Below the pieces are notes generated by a model. That model was not told where the DNA came from and searched no databases. It saw nothing but the letters and a program-made list of their open reading frames with translations. A stretch of 14,465 nt of DNA. Source: JALWZX01 sp964506905. Lineage in GTDB: Bacteria; Patescibacteriota; WWE3; 2-01-FULL-39-13. The stretch's first letter is position 1. Each line of letters begins with the position of its first letter. The stretch spans positions 1 through 14,465 of the forward strand of contig CAZDNW010000072.1 in NCBI GenBank assembly GCA_964506905.1, written 5' to 3'. Positions 1 through 6,405 of this stretch are shown piece after piece. The translations under genes were made by a program, and so were the position numbers.

Positions 1-1020
1 GAAATTATAGACTTATTAACTCAAGACAAAGAGCTTCTTGCATACGATGGCTTTGAACCGAGCGGTATTATTCATTTACCGCAGGGTATAATGCGAGCCA
101 TTAATATAAACAAAATGATTGAAGCTGGGTTTAGGTTTAAGATTTTGGTTGCTGATTGGCATGCCAAAGCAAATCTTAAATATGGTGGTGATATTGAAAA
201 AATAAGGATTGCTGGCAAGTATTTTATTGAGGTATGGAAAGCAAGCGGAATGAATTTAGATAAGGTTGAATTTGTATGGGCAGATGATTTGGTAAAAGAA
301 CCAGGATATTGGGATTTGGTTATGGAAATTGCAACTAAGGTTAATCTACCAAGAGTTTTAAGAACTGTTCAAATAATGGGACGCTCAGAAAAAGATACAT
401 TAACAGCATCTCAAATTATTTATCCTTTAATGCAAGTAACAGATATTTTTAAATTGAATGTCGATGTAGCACAATTAGGTATGGACCAGAGAAAGGTCAA
501 TATGTTAGCAAGGGAAATAGCACCTGAAATTGGTTATAAAAAACCAGTTGTTGTTAGTCATAAAATGTTATTAGGCTTACTTCCACCAAAAGAGGGTACT
601 GAAAATGAAAGTGTTGTAGACCGTGCTATAAGGATGAAAATGAGTAAGTCAATACCAGATAGTTCAATCTTTATGACTGATGACGAAGAAACTGTTAATA
701 GAAAAATTAAAAAAGCATGGTGTCCTGAAGGCGTGGTAGAAGAAAATCCAATATTAGAATATTCTAAATACTTAATTTTTAATAAATATGATGAATTATT
801 AATAGAAAGACCAGAAAAATATGGTGGTGATGTATTATATAAATCTTATGGGGAATTAGAACGGGATTTTGCGGAAAAAAAGTTGTTTCCATTAGATCTT
901 AAACTTGCTGTTGCTAAATATATCAATGATATGTTAGATCCTGTTAGAAAGCATTTTGAGGAAGATGAGAACGCCAAAAAATTAAAAGAACAGGTTGAAA
1001 GTTTTAAAGTTACAAGATAA
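1..1020 (+). CDS. tyrS: Tyrosyl-tRNA synthetase, archaeal/eukaryotic-like class I type, 5'-partial
   Basis: Charges tRNA-Tyr with tyrosine in the cytoplasm. The reading frame is open from base 1, so the N terminus is outside the window and 339 residues are visible. The class I nucleotide-binding region reads YDGFEPSG followed by HLPQG (bases 73-87), the counterpart of the HIGH motif; from memory, plant and protist enzymes carry a similar HIAQG. A conserved QLGMDQRKVNMLARE block lies near bases 472-516, and a perfect KMSKS loop is at 637-651. The C terminus (PLDLKLAVAKYINDMLDPVR) resembles the end of plant-type enzymes, and there is no S4 RNA-binding domain, which most bacterial TyrRS carry. 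This form is expected to read the archaeal/eukaryotic tRNA-Tyr identity elements. Family assignment is firm; the subgroup is recognised by eye. A 70-nt gap separates it from the next small gene. Confidence 0.93.
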   Translation, partial: EIIDLLTQDKELLAYDGFEPSGIIHLPQGIMRAININKMIEAGFRFKILVADWHAKANLKYGGDIEKIRIAGKYFIEVWKASGMNLDKVEFVWADDLVKEPGYWDLVMEIATKVNLPRVLRTVQIMGRSEKDTLTASQIIYPLMQVTDIFKLNVDVAQLGMDQRKVNMLAREIAPEIGYKKPVVVSHKMLLGLLPPKEGTENESVVDRAIRMKMSKSIPDSSIFMTDDEETVNRKIKKAWCPEGVVEENPILEYSKYLIFNKYDELLIERPEKYGGDVLYKSYGELERDFAEKKLFPLDLKLAVAKYINDMLDPVRKHFEEDENAKKLKEQVESFKVTR

Positions 1021-1044
1021 TATTTGTTTGCAAATTATATTTAA

Positions 1045-1085
1045 TAAGTTTAAATTTACAAACTTAAGAGTTTAGTAGCTACTAA
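1045..1085. repeat. Two adjacent inverted repeats between tyrS and the miniprotein gene
   Basis: A 7-bp inverted repeat (TAAGTTT at 1045-1051, AAACTTA at 1060-1066, 8-nt loop) is followed by a perfect 14-bp palindrome TTAGTAGCTACTAA at 1072-1085, ending 5 nt before the ATG at 1091. No T-run follows on either strand, so neither is a classical terminator. The palindrome could be an operator or part of the upstream region of the miniprotein-recG unit. AT-rich DNA yields short dyads by chance, so function is uncertain. Confidence 0.4.
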
Positions 1086-1090
1086 TAATT

Positions 1091-1195
1091 ATGATTAGTT
1101 TTATTAATAAGCATAAAAAGGTAATACAAATAATAGTGGTCGCAGTGGTTATTGTAGCAATGGTATTAGCAACAATTCTACCTTTTATGATGTAG
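1091..1195 (+). CDS. 34-residue single-pass membrane miniprotein, hypothetical
   Basis: A short frame starting at ATG 1091 and ending at TAG 1193-1195. It encodes a short N-terminal region with a basic patch (NKHKK), then about 22 hydrophobic residues made of V, I, A, M and L, ending LPFMM. This is a typical N-in transmembrane miniprotein. It ends 1 nt before the recG ATG, so the two are probably co-transcribed and translationally coupled. Its basic-then-hydrophobic layout and size recall the Firmicutes miniprotein Prli42/DUF4044, but that is only a resemblance in architecture. The function is unknown. The clean hydrophobic segment and the tight junction support it being real; its shortness keeps confidence moderate. 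Confidence 0.6.
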   Translation: MISFINKHKKVIQIIVVAVVIVAMVLATILPFMM

Positions 1196-1196
1196 A

Positions 1197-3380
1197 ATGA
1201 CTATTTACGATTCAGTTACAAATATATCGGGAATTGGCCCTAAATACGCTAAATTACTAAATTCAATTGGTGTATTTTCTATTGAGGATTTATTATTGCA
1301 TATTCCTTATAGATACGATGATTTCTCACAAATAAAAAAAATAAAGGATTTAATTTTAACAACAGAAAATGCAACCGTAGTTGGGTCAGTATTAAAAATC
1401 GATAATATATATACTAGAAATGGGAAACGCCTAACTAAAGCGGTAATTCAAGACGACACTGGTAAACTAGATATAATTTGGTTTAATCAACATTATATTA
1501 AAAGAGCTATTAAAATAGGAGATACAATTGCTGTATCCGGCAAGCTTGATCAAAAACAGAAAAAGCCACAATTTGTTAGCCCACAATGGGAAATTGTAAA
1601 GAATGGTAAATTAGTTCATACTGGTGGGCTTGTTCCCATATATTCTGTAACAGACGGACTTACTTCAAAATGGTTAAGACAAAAAATAAGATTGATTTTA
1701 GAAGATAATTCTATTGAAATACCAGAAATTCTGCCAAACGAAATTATTGATAACTATAATTTGCTGGATAGAAAATTTGCATTTCAAATGATTCATTTTC
1801 CAACTAATTTTGACATGGTAAAAAAAGCCCGCAATAGGTTAGAATTTGAGGAATTGTTTTGGTTTCACTTTAGAGGCATTAAACTTAGACACGAATGGAA
1901 TCAACAGGATAATGGACATATTATTAATTTGTCGACTGAAAATTATAATGAATTTAAGAAATCGCTTTCTTTTACATTAACTAATGCACAAGAAAAAGCC
2001 ATAAATGAAATTTTAAGTGACTTATCTAACGACACACCAATGAACAGACTACTTCAAGGAGATGTTGGTAGTGGAAAAACAATAGTTGCTATTTTTGCAA
2101 TATTGGCAACTATTGAAAGCGGTTATAATGCTATACTAATGGCTCCAACACAAGTATTAGCTAATCAACACTTTGAAACAACATCAAAATTACTAGCTAA
2201 TATGGATATCGATGTTGTTTTAATTACAGGGGATAGCGCTAATAACGGCGACAATTTATATTCAAATGCCAGTAACGAGTACTATAAGGACGCAAAAAGC
2301 AGTGAAAGTACTAACAAGAACAAAACCGATGGTGGAGAAGATAAAGATGACGATAAAAAGAAAAAAATTAGTAACATCAAAACAGCATCAAATACAATAA
2401 TAATTGGTACACACGCAATCTTATATAACTTAAATAAATTCTCGAATGTAGGATTAATTGTAATAGATGAACAACATAAGTTTGGAGTTGAACAAAGAAC
2501 TAAAATCGTTGAGCATTTTAGAGAAATTGAAGAAGCAACTTTAAGTTCTGACATAACCGAAACAATTCCAAATTTATTAACAATGACTGCAACACCTATA
2601 CCAAGAAGTCTAGCATTAGCAACTTATGGAGATTTAGAACTTTCAATAATAAACGAAATGCCAAAAGAACGAGAACCTGTTAAAACTTGGGTAATTAACG
2701 AATCTAAAAGAACAAACTCATATGATTGGATAAAGCAAAAAATAAAAGATGGAAACCAACAAGTTTTTATTGTTTGCCCATTTATTGATGAGTCTGAACA
2801 TATTGATTTTAAAAATGTTAAATCTGCAGAAAAAACATATAAAGAAGTATCCAAATATTTTAATGAATTTAGTGTAGGGTTGTTACATGGCAGATTAAAG
2901 AATACCGAGAAAGATAGTGTTATAAATGATTTCTATAATCATAGAATCGACATTCTTGTATCTACTCCTGTTATTGAAACAGGAATTGATATTAAGTCTG
3001 CAAATATCATGATTATAGAAAGTCCAGAAAGGTTTGGGTTAGCATCATTACATCAACTTAGGGGCAGAGTTGGAAGAGGTAAAGAACAGGGATATTGTAT
3101 ACTTATAACAAATAATAAAGAAGAGACACCAAGGCTTAAATACCTAGAAAAAATACACAACGGGAATGAGTTAGCAGAAATAGATATGAAACTAAGAGGA
3201 CCAGGAGATATATATGGTAAATCACAACATGGATATTTAGACTTTAAAGTGGCTGATATAACTAATTTTAATTTAGTTAAAACAACTAAAGAAGCGGCAT
3301 TGGAAGTTTTTTCAAAACGACATAAATATCCAGAAATTGTTGATTACATGAACCGTATAGAAACAGTTATGAATAATTAA
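1197..3380 (+). CDS. recG: ATP-dependent DNA helicase RecG
   Basis: RecG is a double-stranded DNA translocase that remodels stalled replication forks and recombination intermediates. The 727 residues show the full order: helix-hairpin-helix-like N terminus (SGIGPKYAKLL, about 11-21), OB-fold wedge domain (about 58-145), Walker A GDVGSGKT (288-295), DEQH box (424-427), TMTATPIPR (462-470), and the C-terminal helicase motif QLRGRVGRG (620-628), followed by the RecG-specific C-terminal block near GPGDIYGKSQHGY. The segment between LITG (342-345) and IIIGTHAIL (401-409) is unusual: about 55 residues, rich in N, D, K and S, where the family normally has about 25. The helicase motifs are otherwise complete, so it is probably active. 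It starts 1 nt after the miniprotein stop and ends 3 nt before rsmD, indicating an operon. Confidence 0.95.
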   Translation: MTIYDSVTNISGIGPKYAKLLNSIGVFSIEDLLLHIPYRYDDFSQIKKIKDLILTTENATVVGSVLKIDNIYTRNGKRLTKAVIQDDTGKLDIIWFNQHYIKRAIKIGDTIAVSGKLDQKQKKPQFVSPQWEIVKNGKLVHTGGLVPIYSVTDGLTSKWLRQKIRLILEDNSIEIPEILPNEIIDNYNLLDRKFAFQMIHFPTNFDMVKKARNRLEFEELFWFHFRGIKLRHEWNQQDNGHIINLSTENYNEFKKSLSFTLTNAQEKAINEILSDLSNDTPMNRLLQGDVGSGKTIVAIFAILATIESGYNAILMAPTQVLANQHFETTSKLLANMDIDVVLITGDSANNGDNLYSNASNEYYKDAKSSESTNKNKTDGGEDKDDDKKKKISNIKTASNTIIIGTHAILYNLNKFSNVGLIVIDEQHKFGVEQRTKIVEHFREIEEATLSSDITETIPNLLTMTATPIPRSLALATYGDLELSIINEMPKEREPVKTWVINESKRTNSYDWIKQKIKDGNQQVFIVCPFIDESEHIDFKNVKSAEKTYKEVSKYFNEFSVGLLHGRLKNTEKDSVINDFYNHRIDILVSTPVIETGIDIKSANIMIIESPERFGLASLHQLRGRVGRGKEQGYCILITNNKEETPRLKYLEKIHNGNELAEIDMKLRGPGDIYGKSQHGYLDFKVADITNFNLVKTTKEAALEVFSKRHKYPEIVDYMNRIETVMNN

Positions 3381-3383
3381 TAC

Positions 3384-4049
3384 ATGATAAAAAAAGAAAA
3401 TAACAAACCAGCAACTGTTAGAATAACCTCTGGTTTATATAAAAACAAAAGATTGTTAATACCTGATGCGACAAGACCTGTTAGAGAACGAGTTAAGTTA
3501 GCAGTATTCTCTATATTAAGCAATAAAATTTTAAATGCAGATATTCTTGATTTATTCGCAGGAACCGGAAATTTAGGTTTTGAAGCATTGAGCAGGGGAG
3601 CTAATTCGTCTACATTTGTTGAAAATGATTATGAAGCAATTAATTTATTAATTAAAAACGCTGAAAATTTAAGTGAAGATAAACTAAATATAAATATACT
3701 TAAATACGATGCTACTGATTTTGTTAATGATATTTCTAAAACAAAAGACGAAAATGTAAATTTAAGTGAAAAAAATACAAAAGCTAATTTAAGTAGAAAG
3801 TATGAAATTAAAACAAGAATAAGTAACATTCCCACAAATTACGACATCGTCTTTATAGATGCACCTTACAATTTAACAATAAATCACGTTCTTAAAAACC
3901 TTGATAGATTAATGAAAAATAGCAGTATTGCGGTTTATTTTAAAAGTAGTCAAAATAATACAAATATAAGTGAGTTGAATTCCAAATTAAAAATATATGA
4001 TTCTAGAAAGTATGGAATTACAACTGTTGATTTTATTGAGAAAACATAA
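3384..4049 (+). CDS. rsmD: 16S rRNA (guanine966-N2)-methyltransferase RsmD
   Basis: Uses S-adenosylmethionine to methylate the exocyclic amine of a conserved 16S rRNA guanine (G966 in E. coli) during small-subunit assembly. The N terminus has the family pattern VRITSGLYKNKRLLIP then TRPVRERVKLAVFSIL, and the SAM-binding motif I DLFAGTGNLGFEALSRG is at residues 56-72. The catalytic motif IV, usually DPPY or DPPF, reads DAPY (159-162), so the first proline is alanine. A K/N/S/E-rich stretch of about 25 residues (roughly 117-142) precedes it and looks like an inserted loop. Length is 221, somewhat above the usual 180-200. It follows recG by 3 nt and precedes rpmF by 15 nt. The family could also be called a generic RsmD-like methyltransferase. 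Confidence 0.88.
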   Translation: MIKKENNKPATVRITSGLYKNKRLLIPDATRPVRERVKLAVFSILSNKILNADILDLFAGTGNLGFEALSRGANSSTFVENDYEAINLLIKNAENLSEDKLNINILKYDATDFVNDISKTKDENVNLSEKNTKANLSRKYEIKTRISNIPTNYDIVFIDAPYNLTINHVLKNLDRLMKNSSIAVYFKSSQNNTNISELNSKLKIYDSRKYGITTVDFIEKT

Positions 4050-4064
4050 TATTATGTAAAAGTT

Positions 4065-4217
4065 ATGGCTGAACCAAAAAGAAAAAGATCCAAAGGAAAA
4101 ATTAAAAGAAGACGATCTACACGCAAACTTACAACAGTTAGCACTGTTAAATGCAAAAAATGCGGCGCACAAAAATTACCACACGCAAAGTGTCCAAAGT
4201 GTGGTAATTATGAATAA
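4065..4217 (+). CDS. rpmF: 50S ribosomal protein L32, zinc-ribbon form
   Basis: A 50-residue protein beginning MAEPKRKRSKGKIKRRRST, with the basic N-terminal tail typical of L32, then a zinc ribbon with CxxC at residues 30-33 and CxxC at 43-46, ending CPKCGNYE. All four cysteines are present, so this is the zinc-binding (C+) form. It is a structural protein of the large ribosomal subunit. It lies 15 nt after rsmD and 50 nt before nusB on the same strand. No Shine-Dalgarno sequence is visible ahead of the ATG. Confidence 0.95.
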   Translation: MAEPKRKRSKGKIKRRRSTRKLTTVSTVKCKKCGAQKLPHAKCPKCGNYE

Positions 4218-4252
4218 TCTATATCGTTGCATTAGTTACTAGTTCACATTTT

Positions 4253-4258
4253 TATACT
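4253..4258 (+). promoter_or_regulatory. Possible -10 box just ahead of nusB
   Basis: TATACT (five of six matches to TATAAT) lies 9 nt before the nusB ATG. No -35 hexamer at the normal distance is convincing; TTGCAT at 4227-4232 would need a 20-nt spacer. If used, the transcript would have nearly no 5' leader. Weak evidence on its own. Confidence 0.3.
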
Positions 4259-4267
4259 TTGTAGAGA

Positions 4268-4729
4268 ATGAAAACACCTAATGATCCTAGACATCAAACT
4301 CGTAAGTTAGCATTAAGCCTTATATACTCTAGAGAATCTTTTTTAAGAGAAAAGAACTCACCTAAATTTAAATTAGAAGATACAAAAAAAGCATCAATTC
4401 ACAACTTAAATATAACTAATTACAACAAAGCGTTTTTAGACGAAATTGTAAAAGGTGTTGAACAAAATAATGAAAAATTAAAAGAGATTATTTCAAAAAA
4501 TAGTAACGATTGGGAAATTAATCAAATGTATTTGATTGATTTGTCAATTTTGTTAATGGCAACTTGGGAAATCTATTATAAAGATACACCACAAAAAGTG
4601 GTCGTAGACGAAGCTGTTGAACTTGCAAAAGAATTTGGCGATAATGAGTCATCTAAATTCATAAACGGAATTTTGGCGGGAATTATTCAAGATTTTAATA
4701 ATAGTAAAAATAATATATCTGAAACATAG
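4268..4729 (+). CDS. nusB: Transcription antitermination factor NusB
   Basis: NusB binds boxA RNA with S10 (NusE) and prevents premature termination of rRNA transcription. The 153 residues match the all-helical family: an N-terminal PRHQTRKLALSLIYS helix, a central helix NKAFLDEIVKGVEQN, then WEINQMYLIDLSILLMATWEI and the conserved C-terminal block QKVVVDEAVELAKEFGDNESSKFINGILAGI. Length is normal. It lies 50 nt after rpmF, with a possible -10 box 9 nt upstream. The stop is TAG. Confidence 0.93.
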   Translation: MKTPNDPRHQTRKLALSLIYSRESFLREKNSPKFKLEDTKKASIHNLNITNYNKAFLDEIVKGVEQNNEKLKEIISKNSNDWEINQMYLIDLSILLMATWEIYYKDTPQKVVVDEAVELAKEFGDNESSKFINGILAGIIQDFNNSKNNISET

Positions 4730-4731
4730 TA

Positions 4732-4755
4732 TATGCAGTAAACTTAATAACTGTA
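4732..4755 (+). other. Weak hairpin between nusB and rnc
   Basis: ATGCAGT and ACTGTAT can pair over 7 bp with one G-U pair around a 10-nt loop rich in A and T. No T-run follows, so it is not a good terminator; it may be an RNA processing or stability element, or chance. Confidence 0.2.
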
Positions 4756-4786
4756 TGCACTATGTTTGAGGTACAACTTAATACAA

Positions 4787-5488
4787 ATGAACAAAAATTT
4801 TAAAAAAGATATAGAGAAAATTTTAAAAATTAAGGTTAAAGACATAAATTTATATACAACAGCTTTTACACATAGATCATATTTAAATGAAACAAAAGAT
4901 GATTCTGTAAAAGAATCCAATGAAAGATTAGAGTTTTTAGGTGATGCCGTTTTACAATTTTTAACTTCCGAAATGATTTATAAAAACTACCCGGAATTCC
5001 CCGAAGGGCAATTAACAAATTTAAGATCTAAACTTGTTAACACAGAATCATTAGCAGAAGAATCAAAAAGGTTAGGTTTTAGCAAATTTGTACTGGTTTC
5101 CAAAGGAGAAAAAGAAACTGTAAAAACGAGCAACTACATCTTAGCCGACTTATTTGAAGCTGTACTCGGTGCAATTTATTTAGACAGAGGTATCGGCGTA
5201 TGTAGAGAATATTTAACTAGGGAGCTATTTTATAAATGTGACGATATTGTTAATAGTGGTAAATTAAAAGATGCAAAAAGTTTATACCAAGAATATACAC
5301 AAGAAAAGTTAGGAATTACACCTCATTATAAATTGCTGAAATCAGAAGGACCTGATCATCATAAAACGTTCACTGTAGGCGTTTATTTGGGCGATAATTT
5401 AATTTCTGAAGGTAAAGGGTCTAGTAAGCGAAAGGCTGAAAGAGAAGCGGCTCAGAAGGCCTTAGAAAGGGTGAATGATTTGAGTTAA
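4787..5488 (+). CDS. rnc: Ribonuclease III
   Basis: Endoribonuclease that cuts double-stranded RNA and processes the rRNA precursor. With the ATG at 4787 it has 233 residues. The signature NERLEFLGDAV is at 45-55 with catalytic E49 and D53, and the second acidic pair D121 and E124 is in ADLFEAVLGAIYLDRG. A C-terminal double-stranded RNA-binding domain spans about 161-230 (DAKSLYQEYTQEKLG to SSKRKAEREAAQKALERV). All catalytic residues are present and length is normal. A TTG at 4766 would add seven residues (MRYNLIQ) with no family support, so the ATG is preferred. A GAGG at 4768-4771 lies 15 nt before the ATG, too far to be a good ribosome binding site. The gap to nusB is 57 nt. Confidence 0.94.
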   Translation: MNKNFKKDIEKILKIKVKDINLYTTAFTHRSYLNETKDDSVKESNERLEFLGDAVLQFLTSEMIYKNYPEFPEGQLTNLRSKLVNTESLAEESKRLGFSKFVLVSKGEKETVKTSNYILADLFEAVLGAIYLDRGIGVCREYLTRELFYKCDDIVNSGKLKDAKSLYQEYTQEKLGITPHYKLLKSEGPDHHKTFTVGVYLGDNLISEGKGSSKRKAEREAAQKALERVNDLS

Positions 5489-5510
5489 AAGTATACTGAA
5501 ATTTGTGTTG

Positions 5511-5539
5511 TTGAAGTTTAATTAATCTTACCTTATAAT
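5511..5539 (+). promoter_or_regulatory. Sigma70-type promoter of rpsP, predicted to give a leaderless mRNA
   Basis: TTGAAG at 5511-5516 and a perfect TATAAT at 5534-5539 are separated by exactly 17 nt. Only 7 nt separate the -10 box from the rpsP ATG at 5547, so transcription would start at or within a base or two of the start codon. A 9-bp inverted repeat (TTAATCTTA at 5522-5530, TAAGATTAA at 5557-5565) brackets the -10 box and the start codon and could be an operator. The promoter is the best match to consensus noted in the window. Confidence 0.65.
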
Positions 5540-5546
5540 AGCAGTC

Positions 5547-5990
5547 ATGGTAAAAATAAGATTAACACGAAAAGGAAGAAAAAACGCACCAGCATACAGA
5601 ATAGTTGTTGCTGATAGTAGAGCCAAAAGAGATGGTAAATTTATTGAAATTATTGGCTACTACAATCCAACAGAAGATCCAGAAAAAGTGGTATATAAAA
5701 AAGAGCGATACGATTACTGGATATCCGTTGGTGCTCAACCAACAAAAGCTGTAAAAAAACTAATTAGTGGAAATTACAAATTTGAACCGTACAACCCAGA
5801 TGCTAAAAAGGATGAAGAAAATGAAACAGATGAATCTAATGAAACACCAGAAAATGATAAAGTAGAAAACACCGATAATCAAACTACACAAGACGAAGGA
5901 AATGCTGAAAACACTGATAAAACCGAGAAAAAAGAAGAAAAAACCGACGAATCTAAAGAAGATAAGCCAGAAGAAAATACAGACAAGTAA
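5547..5990 (+). CDS. rpsP: 30S ribosomal protein S16 with long acidic C-terminal tail
   Basis: S16 is an assembly protein of the small ribosomal subunit. Residues 1-85 are a standard S16 (VKIRLTRKGRKNAPAYRIVV, then IEIIGYYNPT and DYWISVGAQPTKAVKKLI). Residues 86-147 are an added tail made almost only of E, D, N, T, K and S, predicted to be disordered and acidic. The core is of normal length, so the tail accounts for the excess over the usual 80-90 residues. The gene has its own promoter 7 nt upstream and is followed after 28 nt by khpA, the usual partner in bacterial rpsP operons. The rimM, trmD and rplS genes often found downstream are absent here. Confidence 0.95.
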   Translation: MVKIRLTRKGRKNAPAYRIVVADSRAKRDGKFIEIIGYYNPTEDPEKVVYKKERYDYWISVGAQPTKAVKKLISGNYKFEPYNPDAKKDEENETDESNETPENDKVENTDNQTTQDEGNAENTDKTEKKEEKTDESKEDKPEENTDK

Positions 5991-6018
5991 GGTAAATATA
6001 ATTTATTTGTATTAAATA

Positions 6019-6270
6019 ATGAAAGAATTAATAGAATATATTGTTAAAAACATTGTATCTAATCCAGAAGCCGTTGAAATAACAGAAAATGCCAGTGATT
6101 CTTCTGATGAATCTTCATATAATAGTGTAATATATTATATTCAAGCTGATGAAAACGATGTAGGAACAGTAATTGGAAAGGGCGGTAAAACAATTAAAAG
6201 CATCAGAAATATTGTTAAACTTAAAGCTATTAAAGAAGGAAAATACGTTGATATAAGAATTAAAGACTAA
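6019..6270 (+). CDS. khpA: KH-domain RNA-binding protein KhpA-like
   Basis: A small single-KH protein of 83 residues. The N terminus (KELIEYIVKNIVSNPEAVEI) matches the KhpA/YlqC family, and the RNA-binding GxxG loop reads VIGKGGKTIKSIRNI with GKGG at residues 53-56. A serine/aspartate/asparagine-rich stretch (about 24-35) sits in the loop before the second strand. The family binds RNA in the cytoplasm and, in Gram-positive bacteria, works with KhpB in regulation of cell division and envelope growth. It lies immediately after rpsP, a classic gene pair. It is the last + strand gene before the convergent pilus operon. Confidence 0.9.
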   Translation: MKELIEYIVKNIVSNPEAVEITENASDSSDESSYNSVIYYIQADENDVGTVIGKGGKTIKSIRNIVKLKAIKEGKYVDIRIKD

Positions 6271-6405
6271 AATCTAGTTTTTCTTATTAATTCCTCTCTT
6301 AAATTTTTTAACTTTTTCTAGGAAATATTAAGGCGTTTGATTTATCTGTGCTTGCTCATTATCATTAATAACATTTTCATTCTCATATGTTTGAGTATCA
6401 TCTTG
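6271..6405. other. Convergent intergenic region without a clear terminator
   Basis: This 135-nt stretch separates khpA (+) from the annotated end of pilO (-). It is T-rich on the + strand (runs such as ATTTTTTAACTTTTTC near 6302-6318), but no GC-containing stem precedes a T-run on either strand. The part from 6328 to 6405 is an open minus-strand continuation of the pilO frame, so the true noncoding gap may be only about 57 nt. Confidence 0.5.
6328..6405 (-). other. In-frame 25-codon continuation beyond the pilO stop
   Basis: After the TAA at 6408-6406, the same minus-strand frame runs on for 25 sense codons (6405-6331) to a second TAA at 6330-6328. It encodes a run starting QDDTQTYENEN and ending NQTP, rich in D, N, Q, E and T, exactly like the last annotated residues (NTTNQQDENNK). 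The first TAA is one transition away from CAA (Gln). This looks like the remains of a longer C-terminal tail cut by a recent nonsense change, although AT-rich DNA favours such codons anyway. Confidence 0.5.

Noticed and set aside
4766..4786. Upstream TTG start for rnc adding seven residues
   Set aside because: The added residues have no match to the RNase III N terminus and the ATG at 4787 gives the normal length.
4762..4803. 13-codon leader-peptide-like frame before rnc
   Set aside because: It has no repeated regulatory codon, no ribosome binding site and overlaps the rnc start; chance is more likely.
6271..6330. Terminator between the convergent blocks
   Set aside because: There are T-rich runs but no stem with G+C ahead of them; the best pairing found is 5 bp of A-T.
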